A stretch of DNA of 64,000 bases from Haemophilus paraphrohaemolyticus (GCF_002015045.1 NZ_MUXX01000006.1:71263-135262); one strand, 5' to 3'; positions 37,299 to 47,307 are shown, numbered from the stretch's first letter. Numbers and translations are program-made. The notes: generated by a model from the letters alone, not told the origin.

Positions 37299-39200
37299 CT
37301 ATTTTTCAAAAAACTCCCTATCCTTCACCACTCTTAACGGCTGCATATCGCTATTGCCCATAATCACGCGGCTTGTATCGGAACGTAAGCAAGTGCCGCC
37401 GTAGTGGCCACCGACGGTGAAGGTACAGATTTGCAGATATTGATCTTCCACTTTTGGCAAGCACCAGAGTTGTTGGTAGATATTTTCCTGTTTACCGAAT
37501 TGACCGCTTGTCGTGTCGAGTGTGGCGTTGTTTTCACCGATGAGAGTTACATTATCGCCACGGCGGCCTGCAATCGGTTTTTGGGCGTAGCCGTTTTGAA
37601 TTAGGTTCGGCGTGAGTTCAAAACTAGCCTCTAGCAAATAACGGTGATTTGGGAAGAGCGACCAGAGCACAGGCAAAATCGCTTTGTTGCTCGGAATTGC
37701 TGTCCAAAGCGGCTCATACACCAACACTTCTGGGCGAAGTAGCACATCAATTAACCGAACTTGATCTTCAGGGTAACCCGTGCGAATTGGCGGGGCAACT
37801 TCCATGCCTTTAGCATCTTCGCGGAGCTGTTCAAGCATTGTTTCCCACGCCCACGTTTTCCAGACGGTTTGCACTAAATTGTTTTCATCATCAATCAACT
37901 GACCGCGGTTGTCCCAATGCAGTCCTTCCGTGCCGTGAATGATTTTCGCCTTGAACCCTGCTTGCAACAAGGCTTGACGCATAAACATCGCGTGGTAATC
38001 TTCTTCATCATCGTGATCTTGCAGAATATGCACAAGTGGACTGGCTTGGCTGTGCTGCCAGCAATCGGCTAAGGCGTTGCGCAAGCCGTCCGCTGGGTTT
38101 TCACCTGCAAATCTTCCCGCGTTTCCGACCGCTTGTTTCGCCCAACGGCTCATAATATCGCCTGCTTCGGCGTGGCAAGAAGCGGAATCGGCATTGTATT
38201 CATAGACTTTCAGCCCACGTTCGCTCATACAAAAATCCAAACGCCCTGTGATGGTTTGGTATCGACGATTTTGCCAAGAGAGGCGTAAACGTGGCCAGAG
38301 CAATTTCGGGATGTTGAAATATTGCAACAGATTATCATCTTTCAGCACTTTATCGGTAGCGTGCAGATACATCAAATGCAGTTCGTTGGTGGCGTGAATT
38401 AGCTCTTGTTGGGCACTTTCAGACATCGCAAAATAGCGATATTGGTCGGAATGACTCACTTTGTGCCCGCCCATCGCTTTGATATAAGCAGCATCAAAAG
38501 GAGCATTTTCATTGAGCCATTTGCCATCAAATTGTCCGTGATTTTCCATGTGGCGAGCTTGAAGAGAAAGTGCGGTCGATTTTGGGAAAGGTTGTGGCTC
38601 GGCAAATTCAGTGTTGTCGGTTTGAATCATCCAGCCGAGAATTTGGGTGTCATTGAACGTGTCGTGCAGAAAATAGCCTTGTTCGGAAACGCTCATCGGC
38701 AATTCACGCGTCCATTGCTGACCGCTTGGCAGACGCGAGTGAATCACATTTTGCTCCACAATGCGCACCCGATCTTCCAGCACATCGGTAATAATCGCCA
38801 CGTGCCCTGTGTGCTTGAACTCGCCCCCTTCCTGCCAAATTAAGAGTGCGCCCGCTTGCGGTTTGCGTTTGCAGCCATTGGCGAACGCCTGCAACGGCAA
38901 CAAGGCATCATTCACTACTTGGCGAAGAAAACGTAACGAGAAAATCTCATACGCCATTCCCACATCGGCAAACACCATGCCGTGATTGAGATACAAATAA
39001 CGTCGGGCAAACTCGACGCACTGCCATTTGTAGCCCATATATTCCCGCCCGACATAGCTACGAAATGCCGCATCATTGGGAAACTCCTTTTCATCAGCAG
39101 TGTTGTAATCCGACGAATAAATCGCTACGCCACCGGGGGCATAACCGAGTAGGCTACCGAAGGGATCGTGGGTAGTGATGTTAGGGGAACGGTCTGACAT
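37299..39200 (-). CDS. gss: Bifunctional glutathionylspermidine synthetase/amidase
   Basis: This 633-residue protein both joins glutathione to spermidine with ATP and hydrolyses the product. The N-terminal CHAP amidase domain has C61 (GYKWQCVEFARRY) and H132 (HTGHVAIITDV). The C-terminal ATP-grasp-like synthetase domain follows, with RLDFCMSERGLKVYEYNADS and the late AGRRGDNVTLIGEN. E. coli Gss has 619 residues and the same domain order. It is read from its own start with no close upstream gene; potD-like lies downstream. Confidence 0.94.
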   Translation of the reverse strand: MSDRSPNITTHDPFGSLLGYAPGGVAIYSSDYNTADEKEFPNDAAFRSYVGREYMGYKWQCVEFARRYLYLNHGMVFADVGMAYEIFSLRFLRQVVNDALLPLQAFANGCKRKPQAGALLIWQEGGEFKHTGHVAIITDVLEDRVRIVEQNVIHSRLPSGQQWTRELPMSVSEQGYFLHDTFNDTQILGWMIQTDNTEFAEPQPFPKSTALSLQARHMENHGQFDGKWLNENAPFDAAYIKAMGGHKVSHSDQYRYFAMSESAQQELIHATNELHLMYLHATDKVLKDDNLLQYFNIPKLLWPRLRLSWQNRRYQTITGRLDFCMSERGLKVYEYNADSASCHAEAGDIMSRWAKQAVGNAGRFAGENPADGLRNALADCWQHSQASPLVHILQDHDDEEDYHAMFMRQALLQAGFKAKIIHGTEGLHWDNRGQLIDDENNLVQTVWKTWAWETMLEQLREDAKGMEVAPPIRTGYPEDQVRLIDVLLRPEVLVYEPLWTAIPSNKAILPVLWSLFPNHRYLLEASFELTPNLIQNGYAQKPIAGRRGDNVTLIGENNATLDTTSGQFGKQENIYQQLWCLPKVEDQYLQICTFTVGGHYGGTCLRSDTSRVIMGNSDMQPLRVVKDREFFEK

Positions 39201-39290
39201 AAAAACTCCAAATAATAGAAATGATTGGAGCCAGTATAGATCTTTTGGATGAATGGTGACAGTGGATTTGTTTTAAATCGACTTCTATTT

Positions 39291-39340
39291 AAAAAATAAA
39301 AGCGATAGATTTTGCAAATTGTTTTACAAATTCTACCGCT
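39291..39340 (-). terminator. Terminator after mqo
   Basis: On the minus strand AGCGGTAGA pairs with TCTATCGCT, with an inner AATTTGTAAAACAAATT-like stem, followed by TTTTATTTTTT. Confidence 0.7.
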
Positions 39341-39349
39341 CACTTAAAC

Positions 39350-40810
39350 TTATACATCAAGCCATTTCGCCGCTTTCTCTCTGATTTCATGAATCAACTC
39401 AGGTTTATCCCTAAGTTTTTCGCCATAAGAAGGTACAATCTGTTTCAACTTCACTTGTAATTCGGGATGTTTTTCCACAAAGCATTTTGAGAATACGCTC
39501 AACATGGCATCAACTGAAGTAGAAGCACCAGGAGATGCACCAAGTAATGCTGCTACGCTTTTATCTTCGGAGGTAATCACTTCTGTTCCAAAGCAGAGTG
39601 AGCCTCTTTCATTAGGTAAATCTTTGATGATCTGCACCCGTTGCCCTGCGACAATCACATCCCAATCTTCGCTTTTTGCTTCTGGGTAGAACTCTCGTAA
39701 ATCTGCCATTCGTTGCTCTTTGCTCAACATTGCTTGCTTAATCAGATAATTCGTGAGTGGAATATTTTTCATTCCTGCAATCATCATCGTTGCAAAATTA
39801 TCTGGTTTGAACGAGAGCGGGAAATCAAGTTGTGAGCCTTGTTTGAGATATTTCATTGTAAAACCCGCGAATGGCCCAAATAAAAGCGATTTTTTTCCTT
39901 CAATAAAGCGGGTGTCTAAATGCGGCACAGACATTGGTGGTGCACCGATTTTTGCTTTGCCATATACTTTCGCGTAATGTTTTTCCACTACTTCAGGATT
40001 ACGGCAGACCATAAAAATACCGCTTACAGGGAAACCACCAATATGTTTACCCTCTTTGATGCCTGTTTTTTGCAGTAACGGCAAAGTGCCTCCACCGCAG
40101 CCGATAAAGAGGAATTTGCAAGCGTGTTGTAAAATTTGACCGCTTGCGTCTTTTACGGTTAGCGTCCAACCCTCAGCGGTTTTCTGAATATCTTGCACGT
40201 GATGGCTCAGCTTTAACTCACAGCCCTGTTTTTGCAGATTTTTGAACAGTTTTCGCGTTAATTCGCCGAAGTTCACGTCTGTTCCGTGTTCAATGAGTGT
40301 GGCTGCAAGCGGTTCATTTCCTTGACGATTTTGCATCATCAACGGAATCCATTTCGCTAATGTTTCGCGATTATCAGTAAATTGCATCCCCTCAAACAAA
40401 GGATGTTGAGCAAGAGCCTCAAAACGTTTGCGTAAGAAATTCACGTCTTTTTCGCCTTGCACAAAGCTCATATGTGGTAGCTTACGAATAAATTCGGCAG
40501 GATTTTCAATATCACCTTTTGCAACCAAATAGGACCACATTTCAAGCGAAAGTTGATATTTTTCGTTGATGTTCAAGGCTTTTGTAATATCAATCGAACT
40601 GTCTGCTTTTTCTGCTGTGTAATTTAGTTCACATAATGCGGCATGCCCTGTACCCGCATTGTGCCATTCATTCGAACTTTCTGTTGCCACAGCGTTTTGA
40701 GCTTCAAAAATAGTGATACTCTGCTCGGGCAGAATTTCTTTAATCAGCGTGCCAAGCGTGCCGCTCATAATACCTGCACCGATTAAAACAACATCAGATT
40801 GGTTTGCCAT
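39350..40810 (-). CDS. mqo: Malate:quinone oxidoreductase
   Basis: This 486-residue FAD-dependent membrane-associated enzyme oxidises malate to oxaloacetate and passes electrons to quinone. It has an N-terminal dinucleotide-binding [14 protein letters not shown] (about residues 7-20), [18 protein letters not shown] near 48-65, and the C-terminal [16 protein letters not shown]. It is somewhat shorter than E. coli Mqo (548) but within the family range. A LacI/PurR-type palindrome (GCAAACGATTGC, 40879-40890) lies upstream. Confidence 0.95.
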   Translation of the reverse strand: MANQSDVVLIGAGIMSGTLGTLIKEILPEQSITIFEAQNAVATESSNEWHNAGTGHAALCELNYTAEKADSSIDITKALNINEKYQLSLEMWSYLVAKGDIENPAEFIRKLPHMSFVQGEKDVNFLRKRFEALAQHPLFEGMQFTDNRETLAKWIPLMMQNRQGNEPLAATLIEHGTDVNFGELTRKLFKNLQKQGCELKLSHHVQDIQKTAEGWTLTVKDASGQILQHACKFLFIGCGGGTLPLLQKTGIKEGKHIGGFPVSGIFMVCRNPEVVEKHYAKVYGKAKIGAPPMSVPHLDTRFIEGKKSLLFGPFAGFTMKYLKQGSQLDFPLSFKPDNFATMMIAGMKNIPLTNYLIKQAMLSKEQRMADLREFYPEAKSEDWDVIVAGQRVQIIKDLPNERGSLCFGTEVITSEDKSVAALLGASPGASTSVDAMLSVFSKCFVEKHPELQVKLKQIVPSYGEKLRDKPELIHEIREKAAKWLDV

Positions 40811-40984
40811 AATTTCCTTCTTATTTACTCTTTTTTAATCGCTTTATGATTTAATAATAATCGGGAATATTCGGCTTTGCAAACGATTGCGAAAAGATAT
40901 TTTACTAAATCGTTTTAGCGTTTTGGTTTTAGTTTATAGACTGATATAATCTGCCAATATTATTGTTTTTTGAGGTTATCTATT

Positions 40985-41302
40985 ATGCAGTTTAAAGATT
41001 ATTTAGCAACTTTTCCTACCATTGAACATCTAGCAGGTTTAGAAGTAAAAAATAGCACGGGTGAAGTTATTCATACTATCCCTGTTATTGCAGGGAAGTT
41101 GGGCTCATTAAAACTTTACCATGCACTTTTTGCAAAATTTAATGGAAAATTAACCGCTACTGCTGCACAGCAAGGTTTAGAATGGTTTGCAGAACATGTG
41201 GAAGATGCAAAATTGCATCAAGGCAAGCATCCTAATATTGATTTGCTTTTCAAGGTAATTGACCAAGATTTAACGTTTGAGTTGTGTCCAGTTGAGCAAT
41301 AA
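40985..41302 (+). CDS. DUF2322 family protein
   Basis: This 105-residue soluble protein (MQFKDYLATFPTIEHLAGL) fits DUF2322, a family of unknown role found mainly in Pasteurellaceae and beta-proteobacteria. The ATG at 40985 is preferred because GAGG is well placed and the residues before it are not conserved-looking. It is divergent from mqo. Confidence 0.75.
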   Translation: MQFKDYLATFPTIEHLAGLEVKNSTGEVIHTIPVIAGKLGSLKLYHALFAKFNGKLTATAAQQGLEWFAEHVEDAKLHQGKHPNIDLLFKVIDQDLTFELCPVEQ

Positions 41303-41369
41303 AAAATGATAAACAAGAAAAGAAATTAGGTATAAAATAACTTTAATTTCTGTTTTAGGAGTATGTATT

Positions 41370-41876
41370 ATGAAATTATTTAAATTAATCTCTCTTTTAG
41401 GTTTTTCTGCATTTATTGCAACGAATACAGTGCAGGCTGTTGAGAAAACGACACCGTCAAAACAGCCCGTTACAAAACAAGCAGAATCACAGAAAAAAGA
41501 TGTGCGACTTGAAAGATTTAACAAAAGTGTAGGTATTCGTTTTACAGAACGAGGCTTACAGAGCCCAAATAATCAACCTGTGGTGACATTAACTTATTCT
41601 ATTGAAAATAAAGGAAAAAATGATATTAAATCTGTTCATTGGATTTCCTCTTATCAGGTAAATAATCAAGCTGTTTATTTACGTGATATTCCAATTAATT
41701 TTGAGCCATCTTTACCTGCTGGACAGTCAATAAAAGTAACGGTTAATGTTCCTCTAGTTGAATTGCCACAACAAGCACAACAATTCTTTACCAGTAAAAA
41801 TACAAATATTATTTCGGTTAATGGTGCAAAAAATGTAACCTTTACAAATGGAAAAAGAATTGTTGTAGCAAAATAA
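41370..41876 (+). CDS. Secreted protein, unknown function
   Basis: This 168-residue protein has a clear signal peptide (about residues 1-23, ending VQA), a Lys/Gln/Thr linker, then a beta-sandwich-like domain (VVTLTYSIENKGKNDIKSVHW, SLPAGQSIKVTVNVPLVEL). It resembles small periplasmic proteins with an Ig-like fold, but I do not recognise a family. AGGAG stands before the ATG. Confidence 0.7.
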   Translation: MKLFKLISLLGFSAFIATNTVQAVEKTTPSKQPVTKQAESQKKDVRLERFNKSVGIRFTERGLQSPNNQPVVTLTYSIENKGKNDIKSVHWISSYQVNNQAVYLRDIPINFEPSLPAGQSIKVTVNVPLVELPQQAQQFFTSKNTNIISVNGAKNVTFTNGKRIVVAK

Positions 41877-41917
41877 TATAAAAGTATATTAGCGATGAAA
41901 GAATAAAAAATGTTAAT

Positions 41918-41971
41918 AGCACCCCAAAGGTTTGGCTAAATAGCCAACTGATTAAGGTGCATATTTTTTAG
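41918..41971 (+). terminator. Probable terminator after the secreted-protein gene
   Basis: TTGGCTA/TAGCCAA forms an inner stem and GCACC/GGTGC an outer one, followed by a T-rich run. It separates this gene from convergent comM. Confidence 0.5.
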
Positions 41972-41996
41972 TCGTTACCTAGTATAGTCTTAAGTA

Positions 41997-43532
41997 TTAA
42001 ACGACCTCTCCATGCAACCGTTGTAACAATCTATCCATTGCCCGATACCCTAAGGCCTCCGCTAAATGCACTTGTTTAATCTGCTCTTCGCCTGCTAAAT
42101 CGGCAATGGTTCGGGAAACTTTTAAAATGCGGTGGTAAGCCCGCACCGATAAGCCTAATTTCGTTAGAGCACTTTCTAAAAATAACGCATCTTGTGGGGA
42201 TAATGCACAATCTCGCTCGATCTCACGCGTATTGAGCTGAGCATTGATTTTGCCTGCACGTTTGAACTGGATTTCCCTTGCCTTTAACACACGTTCCCGC
42301 ACTTGAGCAGTAGTTTCACCTCGATTTTCATTACCACTTTGTAGTGCGCCCTGTGGTAAAAGTGGCACTTCAATGGAGAGATCAAAACGGTCTAAAAATG
42401 GTCCTGACAAGCGGTTCAAATAACGGATGACCTGTTGTGGTGAAGTTCGGTTATGCGTGCCTTGATAATGTCCTGTCGGGCTTGGATTCATCGCAGCAAT
42501 CAGCTGAAAACGAGCGGGAAATTGCACCTTTGCATTGGCACGAGAAATAATGATTTCACCGGACTCCAACGGCTGGCGTAACGCATCTAACACTTTACGC
42601 TCAAACTCTGGAAGCTCATCCAAGAATAAAACGCCATTATGGGCGAGTGAAATCTCTCCAGGTTTTGGGATTGATCCCCCACCAACTAACGCCACCATTG
42701 AAGCACTGTGGTGTGGAGCACGAAATGGGCGATCTTTCCAATTAGTAAAATTCAGTTCATTTTGGACAAGGCTTGTAATGGATGCCGTTTCAATTGCTTC
42801 TTCATCCGACATTTCTGGCAAGAGATCTGCCAAACGGCTGGCAAGCATCGTTTTGCCCGTGCCTGGTGGTCCAAGAAAAAGCAGATTGTGCTGTCCTGCG
42901 GCGGAAATGGTTAAAGCGCGTTTGGCGTGTTGTTGTCCGATAATATCGGTCAAATCCCGCTTTACAAGCGGTGTATTTTCTTCATTATTTTGCGGAATTT
43001 CTTGTGCGATAGGGAGTGTATCTCGGCGGTTAAGGAAATTGACCACTTGCAACAAAGAATGGGCAAAATGCGTTTTAGCATTTGAAACAAGCGAAGCTTC
43101 ATTTGCATTCTGCTTGGCTAAAATCATCTGGCGTTTTGCTTTCTCTGCGGAAATCACTGCGGGAATTGCCCCTTGCACACCTCGTAAAGAGCCTGTCAGA
43201 GCTAACTCACCTAAAAATTCAAAGCGTTTAAGTAAGTCTGAATCAATCTGCCCTGATGCAGCAAGAATACCAATGGCAATCGGCAAATCGAAACGCCCTC
43301 CCTCTTTCGGTAAATCAGCAGGTGCAAGGTTGATGGTAATGCGTTGAGGCGGATAGAAAAAATTGGCGTTAATTAAGGCACTTCGCACGCGATCTGCTGC
43401 TTCTTTCACAGTGGTTTCAGGTAAGCCGACGATGGTCATTTTCGGGTTGCCGTTGCTAATATGCACTTCAATCGTGACTAAAGGGGCTTCCACGCCAATG
43501 GAAGCACGGCTATAAACTATTGCTAAAGACAT
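41997..43532 (-). CDS. comM: ComM/YifB AAA+ helicase for natural transformation
   Basis: This 511-residue magnesium-chelatase-like AAA+ protein is a branch-migration helicase that extends donor DNA integration during transformation. It has an N-terminal Lon-like fold (LAIVYSRASIGVEAP), Walker A GPPGTGKT at about 219-226, Walker B-type GVLFLDELPEF, the MNPSPTGHYQG insert and C-terminal RILKVSRTIADLAG. A competence-type CRP site (43603-43618) lies upstream, as expected for the competence regulon. Confidence 0.93.
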   Translation of the reverse strand: MSLAIVYSRASIGVEAPLVTIEVHISNGNPKMTIVGLPETTVKEAADRVRSALINANFFYPPQRITINLAPADLPKEGGRFDLPIAIGILAASGQIDSDLLKRFEFLGELALTGSLRGVQGAIPAVISAEKAKRQMILAKQNANEASLVSNAKTHFAHSLLQVVNFLNRRDTLPIAQEIPQNNEENTPLVKRDLTDIIGQQHAKRALTISAAGQHNLLFLGPPGTGKTMLASRLADLLPEMSDEEAIETASITSLVQNELNFTNWKDRPFRAPHHSASMVALVGGGSIPKPGEISLAHNGVLFLDELPEFERKVLDALRQPLESGEIIISRANAKVQFPARFQLIAAMNPSPTGHYQGTHNRTSPQQVIRYLNRLSGPFLDRFDLSIEVPLLPQGALQSGNENRGETTAQVRERVLKAREIQFKRAGKINAQLNTREIERDCALSPQDALFLESALTKLGLSVRAYHRILKVSRTIADLAGEEQIKQVHLAEALGYRAMDRLLQRLHGEVV

Positions 43533-43602
43533 AATCTCTCCATTTCTAATCGCGACAGCATAAAAAGGGAGGGCGAGATCGCCAAGCAGAAATGTTAAGA
43601 TT

Positions 43603-43618
43603 TTCGAGCGAGATCACA
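43603..43618 (-). promoter_or_regulatory. Possible CRP-S (Sxy-dependent) site before comM
   Basis: On the minus strand TGTGA-TCTCGC-TCGAA. CRP-S sites in this family use TGCGA/TCGCA-type half-sites; here one half is canonical and the other TCGAA-like, with a T-rich upstream flank. Confidence 0.45.
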
Positions 43619-43755
43619 AAAATAGTTGCTTGTAACTAGCCTAAGTAACATATTCAATTTAAATTGTAATATTATGATTCATTGTTCGAAAAATAAGCGT
43701 TAAAATCATTATTATGTAAAAAGGTGGCATTCTATTTGGTTAGGAGGGAAACAAT

Positions 43756-44403
43756 ATGCCGTGGATTTTATCTCCAAAAGAGATTTTTAGTGCATCACCT
43801 GTTGTGCCTGTGATGGTGATTAAGCAGATTGAAGATGCGGTGCCAATGGCTCAAGCATTACTTGAGGGCGGAATTCGTGTGTTTGAAATTACGCTTCGTA
43901 CCGATGCGGCATTAGAAGCGATTAAGCGAATCAGCAAGGCTTTCCCTGAAGCGATTGTAGGAGCCGGTACGGTTATCAATACCGAACAGTATGATGCGGT
44001 GGTTGAAGTGGGAGCTAAATTTGCCATCTCGCCTGGGGCAACAGAAAAACTGTTGGCGTATGCGGAAAAGGGCAAAATAGCCCTCATTCCTGGAACGGCA
44101 ACGCCATCGGATATGATGAAAGCACTAGAGTTAGGCTACGATCATCTGAAGTTTTTTCCGGCGGAAGTCAATGGCGGAGCAGCTGCATTGAAAGCGATTT
44201 CAGCACCGTTACCACAGCTGAGATTTTGTCCGACAGGTGGCATTTCTGAAAAGAACATCGCTCATTATTTAGCCTTAGATTGCGTGGCTACCGTTGGCGG
44301 ATCTTGGATGTTACCGAATGATGCACTTGTTGCAAAAGATTGGGCAAAAATAACCGCTTTAACAAAACAAGCGGCAGATTTGGCAACAAGAAAAGCAAGA
44401 TAA
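43756..44403 (+). CDS. eda: KDPG/KHG aldolase
   Basis: This 215-residue class I aldolase cleaves 2-keto-3-deoxy-6-phosphogluconate and also 4-hydroxy-2-oxoglutarate. The catalytic Glu is E44 (FEITLRT) and the Schiff-base lysine K132 (LKFFPAE); the phosphate-binding FCPTGGIS follows. No edd (dehydratase) is adjacent, so it probably serves uronate or ketogluconate breakdown. GGAGG stands 8 bases before the ATG. Confidence 0.94.
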   Translation: MPWILSPKEIFSASPVVPVMVIKQIEDAVPMAQALLEGGIRVFEITLRTDAALEAIKRISKAFPEAIVGAGTVINTEQYDAVVEVGAKFAISPGATEKLLAYAEKGKIALIPGTATPSDMMKALELGYDHLKFFPAEVNGGAAALKAISAPLPQLRFCPTGGISEKNIAHYLALDCVATVGGSWMLPNDALVAKDWAKITALTKQAADLATRKAR

Positions 44404-44407
44404 TCAT

Positions 44408-44453
44408 AAAAGGCTAAACTTTTTAGGTTAGCTCAATTTTGGTTTAGCCTTTT
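44408..44453. terminator. Bidirectional terminator between eda and pqiA
   Basis: AAAAGGCTAAAC (44408-44419) pairs with GTTTAGCCTTTT (44442-44453). Confidence 0.8.
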
Positions 44454-44482
44454 GTATTTTATAAGAAAAACCTGACCGCTTG

Positions 44483-45739
44483 TTAAGCCTTGGTTTCTTC
44501 TTTTTCTTTCTCATATTGGTAATGAATCCGCCATAACATTCGGGCATCTAAATTACTAGATGCAATCATAGTCAGAAAAACGGCTGAGCCGAAGAAGAAA
44601 GCGGCATCACCAACTGAGAAACTCAAAATATTTCCTCGTTCCAATAGCGACATCATTAATGCCAATACAAACAGGTCGAGCATTGACCAACGCCCGACAA
44701 AGTGAACGTAATGGAGCAATTTCATTTGAAGATGAATGGAATGTTTCCATTTGTAATGAATAGCTAACAGTAAGTAAAACAAAATCGCCACTTTGCTAAA
44801 TGGCACAGCGATACTTGCAATAAAGACAATTGCCGCAACTGCATAACTACCCATTTTCATAAAGGTAATCACGCCCGACATTAACGTATCGGCAGACACC
44901 GAGCCAGCAAGCCCTGTGGCTGAAATCGGCAGCAGGTTGGCAGGAATCATCATAATCGCGCCTGCAATTAGTGCTGCCCAAACACGTTGTAATTTGATTT
45001 TATCCGGCACATCTAAATTACTTTCACAACGGGGGCAGCGATGGCGACCTTTTAAATCGATAATGTTCTCATCAAATGTAAAATCACACACTGGGCATAG
45101 CGAAGGCGGATGTGGATAGTCCGATGCAAGCGGTCGATATTCTGGATAAAAATACGCCCACGCTTGTTTGAGATTGATTTTACTAAATAACAAGGTAATG
45201 AGTAGCGTTGCAAGCACAAAAGCAGAAAGATGGATGCTAAACTCAATGCTGGCGTAGTCCTTGATTTTAAATGCGGCTACGGCAAGTGCTACAAAATAGA
45301 CATCAAACATTACCCACTCTTGGATTTTGCCGAGAAAAATCAGCGTATAACGAGGGCGCTGTCCGATTAAATGCTGGGCTGTGATGGTCAAAATCAGCAA
45401 TACAAAGGCGATCGGGGCGACAACCGAACAGAGCAAAATCATAAATGCGGTGTAAGCGTAGCCTTCTACTGCCATTTTCCAAACACCGCCCCAAATGGTT
45501 GCGTGCACAGGCATACCGAGCAAGTCGATACTCATTAGCGGAAGTGTGAGTGCAAAAGGGAGCAAAATCAGCACCGCAAGCGCAATAACGGCACAGCGGT
45601 GTAAATTCCACGCATTGCCTTTTTCGAGCGTGTGATGGCAATTCGGGCAGTTTGCAATATGGTTATAGAGCCGATGTGGAATTTTCACCAAAGTTTCACA
45701 TTCAGCACATCGTTCAAGGGTTAATTTCTGTATTTTCAT
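44483..45739 (-). CDS. pqiA: Paraquat-inducible protein A (PqiA family)
   Basis: This 418-residue membrane protein has two repeats, each a zinc ribbon followed by four helices: C-A-E-C...C-P-N-C near residues 9-36 and C-P-V-C...C-P-R-C near 212-235. PqiA/YebS proteins partner PqiB/YebT MCE proteins in lipid transport across the envelope. No mce-type pqiB is adjacent on either side, so this is an orphan here. The ATG at 45739 is used; an earlier TTG adds six residues. Confidence 0.88.
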   Translation of the reverse strand: MKIQKLTLERCAECETLVKIPHRLYNHIANCPNCHHTLEKGNAWNLHRCAVIALAVLILLPFALTLPLMSIDLLGMPVHATIWGGVWKMAVEGYAYTAFMILLCSVVAPIAFVLLILTITAQHLIGQRPRYTLIFLGKIQEWVMFDVYFVALAVAAFKIKDYASIEFSIHLSAFVLATLLITLLFSKINLKQAWAYFYPEYRPLASDYPHPPSLCPVCDFTFDENIIDLKGRHRCPRCESNLDVPDKIKLQRVWAALIAGAIMMIPANLLPISATGLAGSVSADTLMSGVITFMKMGSYAVAAIVFIASIAVPFSKVAILFYLLLAIHYKWKHSIHLQMKLLHYVHFVGRWSMLDLFVLALMMSLLERGNILSFSVGDAAFFFGSAVFLTMIASSNLDARMLWRIHYQYEKEKEETKA

Positions 45740-45802
45740 TCCGTTATTATAAAACAAAACGCCCCAAACATTTGCTTAGGGCGTGAAATTATTGCTTAAA
45801 GA

Positions 45803-47227
45803 TTAAGCTTTTTTCGCTTGTACACGTTTACCTAAAATCACAGATAAACCAAATGCAACCACGAATGAAATTACCATACCGATTGAGTACATTGCAAGGC
45901 TATCTGGTTTGATTGAAGCGACACCTAAGAAGCCCGCTGCACCTAACGCAATCGCTTTCACGTTGAACGCTGCGATAAAGGCACTTGCTAAGCCAGAGCC
46001 AATCATCGCAGAGATGAATGCGTGGCGGTAACGTAAGTTCACACCGAACATTGCAGGCTCTGTGATACCTAATAAGGCTGAAACGCCTGATGGAATCGCT
46101 AAACCGCGTACTTTCGCATCTTTCATGGTGAAAGCCACCCCTAAACACGCCGCACCTTGTGCGATGTTAGACATTGCCGCGATTGGGAAGATGAACGTAC
46201 CGCCAGTGTGCACGATGTCCGCTAATAATTGGGTTTCTACCGCAATAAAGGTTTGGTGCATACCTGTGATAACAATTGGTGCGTAGAAGGTACCGAAGAT
46301 TGCCCCACCGAATACGCCTAAGTTATCGTATAACCAAGTCAATCCTGCAGAAATTAAGCTACCTGCTTCACGGCCGAATGGACCGATAACGGTAAATGCC
46401 AAGAAACCCGCGATGAACAATGAGAACATCGGGGTGACAAGGTTATCTAGGTAAGAAGGGACAAACTTGCGGAAGCCTTTTTCAAGGGTTGCTAATACCC
46501 AAGCTGAAATGATTGTTGGGATTACCGTGCCTTGATAGCCCACTTTTTCGATTTCTAAACCCAGTACGTTCCAATATTTGATGTTGCCTTCCATTAAGGT
46601 TTTCGCATAGTTCCAACCATCAGCTAATGCAGGATGAACTAAAAGCATACCAAGTGCCGCCCCTAAGAATGGATTACCGCCAAATTTACGGGTCGCTGAG
46701 AAACCGAGTAATACAGGTAAGAAGACGAATGGTGCATTTGCGATGGTGTTGATGAAATCCACTAAGTCCGATATTTCAGGATATTTGGTAACAACTGAAT
46801 GCCCTTCCCAGAAGAAGCCGACCGAGGTTAGCATTGAGTGGATACCCATCAGCAAACCGCCTGCCACGATTGCAGGAATGATTGGCACGAAAATATCTGC
46901 TAAACCTTTCACCAAACGTTGTAATAATGGTTGGTTTGCCGCGCCTGCTGCAGCTACTTCGGAAGTAGACATATCGCCAATGCCCATTTGTTTTTGCATT
47001 TCCGCGTGGACTTTGTTTACCGTGCCAGAGCCAAAAATAATTTGGTATTGACCGCTGGTAGAAAATTGACCTTTCACGCCCTCGATATTTTCGATAGCTT
47101 CTTTATCAACTTTAGACTCATCGGCAAGCGTTAAACGCAAGCGAGTTGCACAGTGTGCGAGAGTGGTAATATTCTCTTTACCACCCAATTTTGCGATGGT
47201 TTGTTCCGCAATTTTAGGGAAGTTCAT
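45803..47227 (-). CDS. scrA: PTS sucrose-specific IIBC component
   Basis: This 474-residue membrane permease imports sucrose and phosphorylates it. The IIB domain is N-terminal with the phospho-cysteine C26 (LAHCATRLRL). The IIC domain has FVPIIPAIVAGGLLMG and the late LGITEPAMFGVNLRY. There is no IIA domain, so it depends on Crr (encoded at 51937). It resembles ScrA/SacP; a trehalose permease is the main alternative. Regulatory sites upstream (ScrR-type operator, CRP site) and scrKBR elsewhere in the window support sucrose. AGAGGTC precedes the ATG. Confidence 0.88.
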   Translation of the reverse strand: MNFPKIAEQTIAKLGGKENITTLAHCATRLRLTLADESKVDKEAIENIEGVKGQFSTSGQYQIIFGSGTVNKVHAEMQKQMGIGDMSTSEVAAAGAANQPLLQRLVKGLADIFVPIIPAIVAGGLLMGIHSMLTSVGFFWEGHSVVTKYPEISDLVDFINTIANAPFVFLPVLLGFSATRKFGGNPFLGAALGMLLVHPALADGWNYAKTLMEGNIKYWNVLGLEIEKVGYQGTVIPTIISAWVLATLEKGFRKFVPSYLDNLVTPMFSLFIAGFLAFTVIGPFGREAGSLISAGLTWLYDNLGVFGGAIFGTFYAPIVITGMHQTFIAVETQLLADIVHTGGTFIFPIAAMSNIAQGAACLGVAFTMKDAKVRGLAIPSGVSALLGITEPAMFGVNLRYRHAFISAMIGSGLASAFIAAFNVKAIALGAAGFLGVASIKPDSLAMYSIGMVISFVVAFGLSVILGKRVQAKKA

Positions 47228-47266
47228 AACGACCTCTTTTCATGAAAAATAAAACGTGGCTATTCT

Positions 47267-47284
47267 AACTAAAACGGTTTAGCT
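47267..47284. promoter_or_regulatory. Probable ScrR operator before scrA
   Basis: AACTAAAACGGTTTAGCT is a near-palindrome with central CG. It resembles the site before scrK (21054-21071) and overlaps the predicted promoter (-10 TAGAAT on the minus strand, 47262-47267). Confidence 0.6.
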
Positions 47285-47307
47285 AAAAAAGAAAAAAGTG
47301 TTGTAAA

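Noticed and set aside
42535-43347. Long plus-strand open frame opposite comM
   Set aside because: It is antisense to conserved ComM domains, has no ribosome binding site and a low-complexity product; a mirror of comM codon usage.
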